This document shows, piece by piece, positions 52,790 to 63,828 of a stretch of DNA of 64,000 bases. This DNA is from Porphyra umbilicalis (taxonomy: Eukaryota > Rhodophyta > Bangiophyceae > Bangiales > Bangiaceae): assembly GCA_002049455.2 (NCBI GenBank), contig KV919007.1:56942-120941 (forward strand). Reading direction: 5' to 3'. The notes beneath the pieces were generated by a model that worked only from the letters and a program-made list of their open reading frames with translations, was not told the DNA's origin and did not search any database. The translations under genes were made by a program, and so were the position numbers. Within the stretch, counting starts at the first letter, position 1. Every line of letters begins with the position of its first letter.

Positions 52790-54662
52790 AGAAGACGGCG
52801 GTGACGGTCGCGCTCAGCTCAATTGGCGTGGCGGCGTGGCAGACGCCAAACGCACTGGCTGCGGAACGGGGTAGCGGTTTCCCACTCTCGCAGACCCCCG
52901 CGCAGAGGCAGCCGCCTCACTACGGGTGTCTTGGTCATGTGTTGACGGACGTAGATCCCTTCCGGACGCCGGCCCATCGTCTTCATTCTTGTCATGCCAG
53001 CGACAAGAAAGGACGCCGGCGTGCTCTTGGCAGCTCAAACCGCGTCCTGAACGGCCATCACGGAGGGGCTCAACGAGACCAGGGCTGGGGCGACGACACG
53101 TGCCGTCGCCACTCTATTCGACGGCAGCCGCCGCATAAGAAGCGCTAGCACCACGAATGGTTCCGCGTTTTCGACTCTCGTCATTATTGACGAGTGACTC
53201 TTTGCCAGTGTCCCTCTCGCGAGCCTCCAACTCAGGTTACAACCGCTTCAGACGTGCACCAAGACGAAGCAACGGGTCGTATGCAGAAAACGTTCTTGCG
53301 TCTGCCGGTTGGTTTGATAGCGACGCGGTGGAACCACGGCGGCTCTTCAACGCGACGTTGTTGCCGCGGGAGTTGACCGATGCGGGATCGACCGCGATAT
53401 TAGGAGCCACAGGTCCACGAACAAGCGAAGTGTCCCTTGGAAAAGATTCGGACCGACGCGGAGCCTCCGCAGCTTGCCACGGACCCCCCACGGGAACGAA
53501 ACGACGTGCGTCCAAACCGTGGCGTCGCTTGTCGATAGATGAATTTCCCCGCGCAGCTTGCACCAGATCCAGGAAGCTGCTCGCGACTGAGCTTGTGTTC
53601 ACTGCGCCCGTTTCGTCGGTGTCGATGGCGCCGTGCAGCAGCTTGCTCGCGTGTGGCGGGGTAGAGCACATTAAGAAACATAAACGAGAGATCAAAAGTC
53701 ACTCCCTGTTCTCCCCTGGACCGTCCGTCTGCGGCATGCGCGAAACAGTCAAGTAGCGTCAAAGCGACAACTCGATGACACGGGCGCCATCACAAGGGTC
53801 GCTGCGTTCAACAAAGCAGCGGCTCATTGCCCCGCTTTGCACTCGGAAAAGGAACGAGACGCATGCATTCACAGCTCTGTCACTCGACCGTCCAGTCGGG
53901 TCCATCACCCGCACACAAGACGACCACGAGCACTTGTTGCGCTGCTCGTCGGCATCGTTTTCCCGGCTCAGCATCAGCATGCCCTGCGCGAACCCCACGA
54001 AGATGATAGCAAACCATTGCCTGCCATGGTACACAGGGGCGACGAAAAAGTTCGCAGAGAACTAGCGTCGCATTCGCGAGTCCCTCCTTGACCGCACAGA
54101 GCTACACAAGAATTTCACTGCTCGACCTTCGTTGCGATCGGTCCCGATCCAGGACGGCAGATGCAACGTCGTGCGCTGACACCGGTCTGCCGTCTGACGG
54201 CTCTCTCACGCTTTGAGCGTGTCCATAGGCCCAACAGAGGACACGGCTTGGCGTCCAAAACCATAAAGTGTCACGGGGTCTCGTCTCGTGGTCGCTCAAA
54301 CGTTCCAACAAGAGCATCAGCTCAAGCAAGCCACGCTGCTCGCGGCAGCGCGGGCGAGGGGGGGCAACTACCTCAAGACAGGCTTGATTGCCACGACGCG
54401 GAGGAGAATCCCTGCGGCCAGGTCGCCAAGAGCCAAATCCGAGAGAACGGGAAACGTCAACGGTGGGGAGTGAGCTCTCATGACGGGGTGACCGGGGCGT
54501 TGACGCCACCAAGACGGCACCAGGTGCGGGAGTACGACCACAGCGGCGTTGGTCAGGGGCCCTAGTCACGAATTCTCTGATTGGCGAAGCGCGCGACGAT
54601 CCGGTAGGAACTCGTTGAACAAGAGATGGCCGCTGCGAAGGTGTGGCATCTGACGCCTTACC
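52790..54662. other. No confident gene
   Basis: Overlapping frames on both strands (for example 53157-53756 plus, 53237-53695 minus, 54102-54569 minus) compete with no clear winner. No motif was recognised. Confidence 0.35.
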
Positions 54663-55721
54663 TCAATTGAGGGGCACAGCACGCCAGTGCCCTTGGCAGC
54701 AGTTGGTCGCTACCATGAATGCAGTGTAACGCACCAACGCACCGAGTGGTGAGCCGCCCTTCAACATGCGAGATGCAGCGCACAGCCCCTTGCCCAATTG
54801 TACAGCATTCCTACACCCACTTGTACAGTTGTCCACCGCCTTGCAAGTGACGGCCATGTCCACAGCTGACACACCGCACCGCAGAGCGCTGATTACGCTG
54901 CCCACTGGAAGCGAACACGGATCGCCTTTGCGATCTTTTTGCCCCTTACCGACGTCTTCCAGCACAGTTGTCGAGAAGTCAACGGGTGGGCTTGAGGAGC
55001 GGTCCGAGTGCTCGACACAAGATTCCCGAGCACGTCCCTGAGACTCACCAAAGCTGACCCCCGTTCTCTTGCGTGGAAAAAACGAGCCGTCCGAATGGGG
55101 GTGCGCCGGTGCCGGGTACGCATCACGAGGGGTCTGCCGCGTTTGTTGTAAAACGGGAACAGCATAAGTGGTCTGGCACTAGGCAGCTGTGTGGGGGTAA
55201 CAGGGTGGTGCAAGCGGGGGATACCCCAGCGGTGGACGTGCGACCGCTGGAAAAGCGCCATACGGAGCATGATATGAGTCGTATGGATGAGCATGTGCCG
55301 GAGCAGACGGCGGCAAGATTGGATGGTACGTGAAAGATGGGGGCTGACGCATCCCGCCAGTATCAAATTCCGCAAACCCGGGACACGGCACAGCGGCCGC
55401 GAGAGCTGCCCGAGCGATCCATGCCGGCCCGCTCCCCGAAATGACACCACGTTGCCCTTCTCGCCGATCTTTTGCCGTCCCGCATGCGCGACGCGAGCCA
55501 TGCCGTACACGTGATCGCTTTGGTGCGGAAGAACCCGACGCATGGTCAAGCGGAGCACGAAGGTACGAAGCGACAGCCTCATCGGCAGCACTGTTGTCCC
55601 CGACTGCATTGGCTCGAGCCGCCTGCGTTGGCTGCTTGCGCTTACGACTCGCACCATCTTCCGATAGAGGCTGGCCCCCATCCATCTTGGATGCAGGAAG
55701 CTGATAGACACTGGTGGGCAC
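54663..55721 (-). pseudogene. Basic/Pro-rich nuclear-type protein, one in-frame TAG
   Basis: One minus-strand frame of 353 codons, from ATG 55721 to TGA 54663, interrupted only by TAG at 55179-55181. The N-terminal part has nuclear-localisation-like clusters (SRKRKQPTQ, APKRSRVRH), then a Pro/Tyr/His/Ala-rich low-complexity stretch up to the stop. The frame stays open and protein-like beyond it, ending with a Cys-containing segment (AVDNCTSGCRNAVQLG). An intron near the TAG is possible (GT and AG sites flank it), but none I tried preserves the downstream frame. Function unknown. Confidence 0.45.
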
Positions 55722-55879
55722 TCTTTGGTAGAGAGCAAGTTTGGGGCGGTGCGTGCGCGGTGTGTCACGTGCGTGCGGACGATAATGGGCGTAAAGGTCC
55801 GGCGGGGAGATTCACGAGCCCAGGGGATACGGCCGGCGGATGCGGCAGACCTCAAGGAGGCTCCATAAAGCACACACGT

Positions 55880-57215
55880 GCACAGGTTAGTACAGAATGG
55901 AAAGCCGCGCAACGAAAAGAGTGCGTCACTCTCAGCGCCACTTGGATCGAGGCGAGCACGAAGAGAAGCCGCACGACCCAGAGGGTACGTCTCTCCACTT
56001 GCTTGGCAATGCGACCCTTGCGCCAGTCAAAGCCGCGCAACCCGAAGCGTGCGTCGCTAGCGCGGCAATCGGCGCGTCGCTTGCGCCAGAAACACCCCGC
56101 ACAGCCCGGTGGTGCGACAAAATATACCCCGCAACAACAAGGGGTCAAACCACCACACGACGCTCGGCACCGCTCAGCCACTAGCGCTGGACGCGCATCC
56201 CGAAGAGAGCGTCGCGCCACTTGTCTGGCAATGCGACTTTTGCGCCGAAGGAAGCCGCACAATCTGAAGGGTGCGTCTCTCGCGCGGCACTCGGCGCGTC
56301 CCTTGCGGCAGAAAAACCCCGCATAGCCCGAGGGGTGCGACAAAATACACCCCGCATTAACAAGGGGGCAAAAAACCACACGCTGCTCTGCACCGCGCAG
56401 TTGCAAGCACGCGCCGCACATCCCGAGGGGTGCGTCGCTCCGTCTGTCCCTTCGTGCGAGGGAGCCGCAAGACCTGGAGGGTGCTCGCTGGAGCGAAAAT
56501 TGGGGGGCCACGCCCGAGGTGATGCCACAGAGGGCACGTCCCTCAACCCAATTGACGTTCATGAGCGTGCGCCCGCGCGAGCCGCACTACCCGGAGAGGG
56601 GGTCAATCCAGATGCCTTTTGGCGTGGCTTTCGTGCAAAGGGGAGCTGCAGAACCTTAAGGGTGCGTTGCTTGACCCCCACAACCTGCGGTGTACGTCAC
56701 ACCCAGGCTCTTGGCGCGGCCAGCGCGCGCCTGTGTGACAACAAAAAGGGAGCGCAAAACCCAAAGGGTGCGTCAACCCCAAAACACGGAGCGGCGCGCA
56801 CAACCAACAGCGTGCGCACGAGAAACAAGCGCGACCCAAAGTGTGCTTCACCCAGAAACCCCGACGCGCCGCCTGAGCGCAAGCGTGCGTCAAAACTCCG
56901 GGGCGCGCAACCCGAAGGGTGCGTCGAACCCGGAACAGGGGGCGGCGCGCACAACCAAAAGTGTGCGCACGACAGGGGAGCTCGACCCAAAGGGTGCTTC
57001 ACCCAGAAGCCCAACACGCCGAACGAGATCAAGTGGACGCCTGAATCGGGGCGCTCAACCTGACGGGTGCGTGACACCCAGGCACGGCGCGCGGAGTGCG
57101 TGCGCGAGTGCGAGCGCGCAAAGGTAGCGCACAACCCGAAGGGTGCGTCAGACCGCAGCAACTCGCCGTCAGCGTGTGTGTGAGCGGACCGCACGATTCT
57201 CAGGGTGCGTCGATC
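55880..57215. repeat. Array of about 20 short hairpin-like motifs
   Basis: A degenerate 20-base motif close to GCGCAACCCGAAGGGTGCGT occurs roughly every 45-85 bases: near 56035, 56185, 56255, 56320, 56415, 56645, 56750, 56900, 56985, 57045, 57125 and other sites. Its halves (ACCC and GGGT around GAA) are inversely related, so each copy can form a small hairpin. Translation yields a recurring (A)QPEGCV peptide on the plus strand, but frames change between copies, which argues against coding. Confidence 0.65.
55990..56460. repeat. About 240-bp tandem duplication within the motif array
   Basis: Two diverged units each run from GGCAATGCGAC through CGGCGCGTC, CCGCA-AGCCC-G-GGTGCGACAAAATA and ACAA-GGGG-CAAA. 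The first starts at about 56007 and the second at about 56229. Confidence 0.6.
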
Positions 57216-59403
57216 AACCAGGTGCTCTAAGAGAGCACAGACTGGGGGCGTCCGTCACCTCCGGTACGCGTCGCCGTGCGCGGCGCACGGCAAGGGCGTT
57301 GTGCCGACGGCGCCGCGAAGGAGACGCGTTTTAGCAAGACGGGCGTTCGACGCGCACACAAACCGACAAAGAGAGGTGTTCCCGCACGGCCCGGCCGCAA
57401 GGGGTCGCTCGTTCGATCTTAACCCCAATCCGGTACCCGGTCGGGTAGCCTGCTCAGAAATCTGGAATGTCCAATTTGTGGTGACGGCGCTTCCATGATC
57501 TGAGATCGCAACCTCGATTCATCGCACAGGTCGAACTGCTCTCCACCGGACAGCTGTGGGAATCAACTACCATTGGCAAATGATCCGGTAAAATTGTGTC
57601 CGACGAAACGACAATAATGACTTTCAACTGCGCCCATCCGAGACGTGACACCTCTGGAAGCCTGACATTGCCGTGTTCAGGCAGGCTGCACCTATCAGTG
57701 ATGGATGTAGCCCCAAAAAGAAAATCGCACCAACGCTGTTCATATGGTCACTTGTGCGAGCATGCGGCGAAGTCCTGCGCCCGCGCTGGGCGCCTCGACT
57801 ATCTTTGGGTTCCATGGAGCGCTCTATGTGCGTGACGGGATGTCTCCGTGAGGGCACAATACAACCGTGCGACAATCGCGATCTGGACAAGGGCCACCTT
57901 CGCAAAGGTCATCCACGTAGATCCAGCTTCGCCCCTCAGACAAGGTACTGACGAGACCGCTCGCTTCTACCGCTTGCCGCACGCCACATGCTCGGACCCG
58001 TTTGGGCGGCTCCTGACGACGACGTGGAGTTGAAGGTCCGTGTAGCCCGCTTGAGTCGACGTGAACGAGCCTGGATCTGTGTTACCTGTGTGAACGCTCG
58101 AGTATCCGTGTTACGCTACTCTGGTTTTCTGTGCTCCAACGACACCCACACGATGGCCTGGGATCTCTTTTGCCGACCTCGGACCACCTTGAAGACGTTG
58201 ACGGCCTGCGTCGCGATCGGCTTGCTGTGTGACGGCTGCTGCCTGACCAGCCCATTCATGCGCGTGAGAACGAGCCTGACCGTCTGTTACGTGGCCACGG
58301 TCTGTTGCGAGCGATCCAGCACATGTGGTACTGGACGACGGCCTGCTTACCTTTTGGTGGCGACCGACAGTGACATCTCTGGGACGTGTGCTGTACTCCA
58401 TGAGAAGGCCCGTTGTCACGTGCTTCTCAAAGACACGCGCTCGCACCACTGCTGGCGACACCTGCCTACTATAGAGACGCGAACGGTCTGTGTTGCGCTT
58501 GGGTCCTGTTCTTGCTGGGCCTTGTCTTGTGCTCCGCGGCGGTACCCACGGTCGACGCCTGGCGACTGCCTCATTGCGGCGGTCTGTGTCGCACTTTGTT
58601 TAGTTGTGCCAGCGTCCAGACCTGTGGCGTTTACTGCTCGAAGACTGGTTGCCACGCACGTCACCAAGAAACGTGCAAGGACTGCTTCGGGCGACATCAG
58701 ACGACTGCAGGGAGGATACTGGTCTGTTGCGTACAGGTGCGGTTGACCGTCTGTTGTACCCACGGGGGCTGCTCTGGAAGAGGCTGCGCCTGCGAGGGGG
58801 CACGCTGGACATCATTTCCCCGCTGCACGCTCGTGACACTTGCTTGTCTCACAGCGGGCGACGACCGACTACTGCAGAGCCTTTGGCTGTTGGACGAGCT
58901 CTGATACAGGCTTGATCTTCCAGATCCCGATGTCGGGAAGTGATGTGTCAGGAGGCGGCCCGTCAACACCGGGGTCTACGCCTGGGTCCACACCGGAGCG
59001 GGCCTCCGCCGCAAGAAGTACCTCCTTGGAAAATGAACTATGGTCCCAACATAGAATACTTTGAACACGGTTGGGTCTCTTCAGCGAGAATAGATGCATG
59101 CGTGCGCTCCTTTAACGTTGTCTCTATGTTGACAGGAAGTTTCTGTCAAGGGTCCCTCAGTACGGCAGCTGACGTCTTCAGCTACTAATTTCCACGTCCT
59201 ACTTCTTTCTTCAGACGGCTGTGTGCTCTGAGTTTTCTGGGCACGGACAGAATATGGTACGTGCTATTTATCAGAACAAGATGGACGCTGGACGCATTGA
59301 AAACCACCAAGACGCCCCAAAGCATGACTGCTAGACGTGGATCTGTCCAACAGGCCACACGGAAGGGCCCAAGAAGGACAGCACAAGATGCTTTCGTACC
59401 ACC
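57216..59403. other. Intergenic; a Cys-rich frame with repeated VCVA peptides
   Basis: From 57988 to 58746 a plus-strand frame is unusually Cys-rich, with related pieces (LTACVAIGLLC, LTVCYVATVCC, TVCVALGSC, AVCVALCLV) at irregular spacing. This suggests degenerate DNA repeats built on CGGTCTGTGTTGCG rather than a clear gene. Nothing else is recognised in this stretch. Confidence 0.35.
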
Positions 59404-59977
59404 ATGGAGCGGGCTGGCGACAAGGTCGTGACCAAGATCGACTTTACGGTGGCCGGTCACATTGGGAAAAAGATGGAGTACAAGGTGGCCCTGAACAGAA
59501 AGCTGTGGAACGTTTGCAGAATGCAGACGAAACGCTACGCGTGTGATAATCTACCGCAAGATTGGCGTTTACTTAGACGCTGACGTACCGCGAGCGACAA
59601 TACAGCCTCTTCAAGTGCTACGCGGTATTAAAGACCTGCTCGCTTCAGCCAGTGCGGCTGTCTCGGACCGCGTTACTCGATAGCAGCTGGTATTGTACGA
59701 CTCTGACGCCAGGGCCACGTGCTTCCTCGACTCCGAGACGACTGCTGCCTCTCTTATTGCTGAGATTTTTTGCGTCGACCCCGGGGACATCACCGCTTGG
59801 ACTCGGGCTGCGGGAGCACACCACATCAAGAGCTACGTTGGGAAGAACGAGATACTTGAGCTCTTCCGGCTGGACAGCGCGTACGTATGCAATGTAGCCG
59901 TCCAGAGCATCTGTGAAAAACTCACGGATATTGCTGCTTCTCAGTTCAACCTGTCTGCTGAAGAAGAGGCGGACTAG
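59404..59977 (+). pseudogene. Unknown gene with one shift and one in-frame TAG
   Basis: It starts at an ATG in a perfect Kozak context (ACCACCATGG, 59404). The frame reads KVVTKIDFTVAGHIGKKMEY and loses its frame near 59530. It resumes as VIIYRKIGVYLDADVP and meets TAG at 59681-59683. It then continues with YDSDARATCFLDSETTAASL and ends at TAG 59977. The two parts read as one protein of about 190 residues. An intron could explain the shift, but I found no convincing pair of sites. No domain is recognised. Confidence 0.45.
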
Positions 59978-60200
59978 AACAGCCCGAGTGCTCATCATGT
60001 GCCTGAGAAGTTGCTGTTTCTGCTCCTTTTTTCGTCTATTATCTCTCGGTGCCATAATTGTTCTCCTTGACGCATTCTTCCCCATTGCCCCAAGGAGAGT
60101 CTCGTAGATCAACGAAGTAGAAAGAGCGGAGCACTATATCTCATCACTTCTTTGATTCTCTCTCGAAGACAGTCCCTGGGACTGGTTGCATGGCAGGAAA

Positions 60201-60614
60201 TCAGCGTGTTCGACTGATGAACCGACGGATAAGCAGCAGATTTATTTGGCAGTTCTTCTGAAAGACAGTCCACGAGCAGGTGCAACAAAAGGAGCAGCCT
60301 GATAGCACCTGACTGCGATTACGCGCAGCGGAGCGTGCCGCCGCCGAGGGCATGCAGCAGCCAATGTTGACGTCCATCCTGGTGGCGCTCAGGTCTATCG
60401 TCGCCGTAGATAGCGGCTCCGACTGGTTCTTCATCGTAGAAATGACCTGCCCGTCCTCCACGACCACCGTGTACGGCCGCAACGGCGTCGAGTAGCACCT
60501 CACACAGCGCGACAGATAGGCCGGCACGATGATGGTGTGCCAGTAGCGGTGGATAACGGCCGTGACGGTTTGCTGGAAGAGGCTGTTTCGGCCGGGCGGC
60601 AGCGCCTTGTGACT
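60201..60614 (-). CDS. Partial spliced gene, cysteine pairs, unknown
   Basis: Minus-strand exon from at most 60614 (in-frame TGA just upstream, so an acceptor such as TCACAAG is likely) to 60309. A 51-nt intron follows (60308-60258, donor GTGCTATC, acceptor CTGTCTTTCAG), then a last exon 60257-60201 ending in TGA. Both the intron and its bypass keep the frame. The exon has PAYLSRCVRCYSTPLRPYTV and later IGCCMPSAAA, so two cysteine pairs spaced as in small zinc ribbons. Upstream exons may have been displaced by the LTR at 60701. Function unknown. Confidence 0.45.
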   Translation of the reverse strand, partial: SHKALPPGRNSLFQQTVTAVIHRYWHTIIVPAYLSRCVRCYSTPLRPYTVVVEDGQVISTMKNQSEPLSTATIDLSATRMDVNIGCCMPSAAARSAARNRSQVLSGCSFCCTCSWTVFQKNCQINLLLIRRFISRTR

Positions 60615-60700
60615 TCAAAGCCAAATCACAGCACAATAGATGCGGATGAAAACGTGCTGTGGCCGGAGAACGCCATCACTACGGAGACGACGTCCCCGAG

Positions 60701-61350
60701 TGTAGTACTACGGGGCCCCCTAGGCGCCAGGGGGCCACCGCGGGGACGACGGCGACGGCGGGGGACGTCGGACCCCGACGCGTGGGGGCGACGCCAGCGG
60801 CGGTGGTGGCCGACGGGTTGGCGACGCGGGATGGCGGGGCGAGGGGGCGGCCCCGCTGCCCGGCTCGGGCCACTTAAGGGGGCGCACCCGATCCGCCGCG
60901 CCCGGCACGCGGGCCCCGCGGGAGGCCGGGTTGGCGCGCCCGAGCGGGCGCTGGCGCGCCCGAGAGGGCGCGGCAGGCGACGGCCGACCGGGCGCCACGC
61001 GGCGGGTGCAGCGCGTTGCGCGCGGGACGGTTTCTCCCCCTCGTCTGTAATGATCGCCTCGGGGGACTTGACATGCATGGAGGGAATTATCTGCATTGGT
61101 TGGTGACGTCCCGGGTCAATTCCCATTTGGGGAAATTGGGCCCGGGCGACGGTTTCCGCCCTTTTAGGACGAAGGGCGACGACGGTGGGAGGCACCGTCG
61201 TCGCCGGCAAGTAAACCGTGTCTCGATGTCTTGGCGTTTCGATCGGCCCGACTTCCTGGACCCCGAGTCCCATAGCGGGTGTCGCGCGAGCGGCTGAGAC
61301 GGCCGTTACTTCCCTCCTTCTGAGGTAACCCCCTAGATTGCGGTACTACA
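60701..61350 (+). repeat. 5' LTR (650 bp) of a gypsy-like element
   Basis: It starts TGTAGTACTACGGGG and ends GCGGTACTACA, and a PBS follows at once. It matches the LTR at 32381-33029 and shares its core, reversed, with the 473-bp LTRs of the first element. Confidence 0.88.
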
Positions 61351-61352
61351 TT

Positions 61353-61370
61353 TGGCGCTCCGGGTGAGAC
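61353..61370 (+). promoter_or_regulatory. Primer-binding site
   Basis: TGGCGCTCCGGGTGAGAC follows the LTR after two T. It complements the 3' end of a tRNA: CCA, discriminator, seven-base acceptor strand CCGGAGC, then T-stem. It is identical to the PBS of the element at 540-6132. Confidence 0.82.
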
Positions 61371-61556
61371 TCGCGGTACGCACACTGTGCGCGTCGCGGA
61401 TCGACACCTCTTTCGGTACCAAGAATCGGGGGACCCTCGTTGGTTGTATTGCGGTGCGGTGACAGGAGGACATCCGATCGATACGCGGGCCCCGCTTCCA
61501 TGGCTTGCGGATCTTCCTCACCTTCCCCGCTTGACGGGGGCGCTCCTCCGTTTTAG

Positions 61557-63335
61557 ATGCCTGGCACTAGCCGGGTGACGGACGCGCCACCGGCGGGAGA
61601 CCCCGGGGCAACACCGGCCTTGGGCGCCGTGGCCCCCGTGGGGGGTCGAGGGGCGGTCCCGGTTGGCGGCGGCGGTACGGTGGCGGGTGAGTCGAACTCC
61701 CCGCCCGAGGACCCCGGCCGCACGCCGACCACCGGGGCTCGTCCTCCTCCCGGCGCGGGACGGACGTCCACGCTGATAGAGCCCCAGGCAGGGGGTGCGG
61801 GGGTTCACCCTTCCCCCCTGGACGGGCAGCGCCTGGAAGGGGCGCCGCCCTTTGGCCCTCCCCGAGTGGACGCGGTGGGCGATTCCTCGGGAACTTCAGT
61901 TGGCGGGACCCCCGCGAGCCGGGGGCCGCGGCGACCAATGGACGCGCTGCCGCTCGAGGAGGACGAGCGGCAGCGCCGGGAATTACAGCGGGCGTTCGGG
62001 GTCACCCCGGAGGAGGTGGCCCGGGCCCGGTGGCAGAGGACCACCCGGGACCACTGGTCCCTGGACGCGCCGCCGGCGACGGGCGGGTCGGGGCCCAGCC
62101 TGCAGGGGATCGGCGGAGCCGCGGCCCCAGGACCACCTCGGTCGGTGGCCGACCCCGGGCACCTGCGCCACTTGGCTCAGGTGTTCCGCGACGCCGCGGA
62201 GGAAGCGTCGACCGCGGCATCGGACGAAACCCCGGTCCCGGGGCGGGGCGCGGCCGTGGCCCTGGCCCTGGCGGCGGCCCAGGGCCCTTCCCCCGGAACC
62301 GCGAGCGCGGGGGGACCGGCACCCCCGGAACCCGGGTCAGGCACGTCCAGGGAGCGTACCCGGACGGGGGGCACAACCCGGACCGGGGCCGCCTTGACGG
62401 TGACTGCATCGCCGGGCGCGCGCCCTGCGCGGTCTCGGTCCCGGCGGGGCGCCGAGCGCCGACACCTGAAGGCCGCCCCCTCGAAGGGCCACCGACGGCG
62501 GCGCCACGCCCGACGGGCGCCGTCGCCCCCCTCGTCAGGGCCCCCCTCGTCGACCGAGAGCGACGACAGTCCGTCAAGCTCGTCATCCGCCGCCAGTCGG
62601 GCGGAGTCGACGGACAGCAGCGACGGCTCGACCTCTTCCTCCGCCACCGGCAGTGACCCCGGAGCAACGCGCCGCCGACGGCGGGCACGGGCTGCCGACA
62701 AGCGGCCACACCGGGCCCTGGTTCAAGAGGCGCTGCGCGCCTTCCGGCGGGAGCAGCGGGAGGACACGGTGGTCGACCCCCGCTTCAAGGGGCTCCTGTC
62801 GCCGGAACGGTACCGACTCGCACAGCGAGGGGGCCGCCTACACCTCCCGCGAGGCAATTCCATCGGCGGTATCCGCGCGGACGTCAAGGCCTTGATGCAC
62901 ACCTCGCGGCAGTTTGCGGGCGATACCCCGTTGGGGTTGGTGGCGTTCCTTGGGAACTTCCAGACGGCATGCGACGGCAGCGGGCTGAACGAGGGTACGG
63001 CAGTGACACTGCTGCAGTACTTCGTCACGAGCGAGGTGCTCGGCGTGCTCCAGCGCGCCAAGGACACCCACGCCTCGCGGCAGCTCACGTACAAGCGCGC
63101 GGTCCACGCCCTACTCAACGAGTACCTCGACGGGGACGACCTGGTGGACCACCTCCAGGCCCTCATGCAAGCATCCCAAGAGAAGTGGGAAGACGAACAC
63201 GAGTTTGCGAACCGCATCCTCGATGCTAACCGTGCCTTGGGCTCGGTCCTACAAGAGGCCGAGCTGAAGAGTATGTTGAGGCAGCCCCCCAAGCCCGCGC
63301 AGGTAAGTCGGAGTTACCGCGGACTGCCTGGCTAA
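61557..63335 (+). CDS. gag: Gag of the gypsy-like element, truncated at its 3' end
   Basis: Plus-strand frame of 592 codons starting at ATG 61557, about 200 bases after the PBS. The first 370 residues are Pro/Gly/Ser/Arg-rich and disordered, with a Ser/Asp-rich and an RRRRRAR tract. From about residue 390 a helical capsid-like domain follows (TVVDPRFKGLLSPERYRLAQ ... DDLVDHLQALMQASQEKWED). No zinc knuckle is reached: the end after about 63300 runs into the 5' part of a copia element. Gag packages element RNA. Its N-terminus matches the remnant at 5078-5637, so it may mobilise that element. Pol of this copy is outside the window or lost. Confidence 0.8.
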   Translation: MPGTSRVTDAPPAGDPGATPALGAVAPVGGRGAVPVGGGGTVAGESNSPPEDPGRTPTTGARPPPGAGRTSTLIEPQAGGAGVHPSPLDGQRLEGAPPFGPPRVDAVGDSSGTSVGGTPASRGPRRPMDALPLEEDERQRRELQRAFGVTPEEVARARWQRTTRDHWSLDAPPATGGSGPSLQGIGGAAAPGPPRSVADPGHLRHLAQVFRDAAEEASTAASDETPVPGRGAAVALALAAAQGPSPGTASAGGPAPPEPGSGTSRERTRTGGTTRTGAALTVTASPGARPARSRSRRGAERRHLKAAPSKGHRRRRHARRAPSPPSSGPPSSTESDDSPSSSSSAASRAESTDSSDGSTSSSATGSDPGATRRRRRARAADKRPHRALVQEALRAFRREQREDTVVDPRFKGLLSPERYRLAQRGGRLHLPRGNSIGGIRADVKALMHTSRQFAGDTPLGLVAFLGNFQTACDGSGLNEGTAVTLLQYFVTSEVLGVLQRAKDTHASRQLTYKRAVHALLNEYLDGDDLVDHLQALMQASQEKWEDEHEFANRILDANRALGSVLQEAELKSMLRQPPKPAQVSRSYRGLPG

Positions 63336-63671
63336 TTCCAGGAGTTACTTATGCGGTCATCGGCTTGTTTGGCTGTGCCATTGACATGCATTGCTGTATG
63401 TGTGTGATGTAATTACTTGTACTTGTATCTCGCGGGCAGCTCACTTTGGAGCTGAGCTCGGGGAGATTCTCGTGGGCTCCTCGAGGGGCGTCGCGATTTG
63501 TGGGGTGGTGAGAGTATGTACCCTCCAAGGGAGGGAGCACTGCGCTGGCGGGGGGTGCCCCGGCAGGACGTGGCGAGAGAGGCACACGGAGGGGTTACGA
63601 GCCAGCTGGCCTCTGCCTCAGACCGCTCTCGGGTAAAGCAACGCATCCACCCAGCTACCGCTCACTTCACA
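63336..63671 (+). repeat. Copia LTR related to copia-B (left limit uncertain)
   Basis: The 3' half matches the copia-B LTR: ACTTGTACTTGT, GAGCTCGGGGAGATT, GGGGTGGTG and AACGCATCCACC, ending CTCACTTCACA. The PBS follows. The left boundary is not certain because the start has diverged; it lies near 63326-63345 within gag. Confidence 0.7.
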
Positions 63672-63686
63672 GGTTATGGGCCCAGC
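63672..63686 (+). promoter_or_regulatory. Copia PBS matching the initiator tRNA-Met anticodon arm
   Basis: GGTTATGGGCCCAGC directly follows the LTR end CACA. Its complement GCTGGGCCCATAACC is the common eukaryotic initiator tRNA-Met anticodon stem-loop, used by Drosophila copia as a 5' half-tRNA primer. Confidence 0.85.
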
Positions 63687-63828
63687 TGTCGCTGGTGGTA
63701 ACCGTCGTCTTCCCTGCGGTCGCTGGCGAGACGACGTTGCTGGGGTCGCGGTGTGTTCCGGCGTCGGGCGGGCGTGTTCTGCTCCCTACGTCGTTAGTGC
63801 GGCGCTGTGCGGCGCCGAGGTCGTCAAC

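Noticed and set aside
52786..53148. Frame with a signal-peptide-like start
   Set aside because: The hydrophobic start is short and the rest is low-information; no support beyond chance.
54893..55912. 339-codon minus-strand frame
   Set aside because: It overlaps, in another frame, the better-composed basic/Pro-rich frame at 54663-55721 and is Arg/Leu/Ser-biased as expected of a shadow frame.
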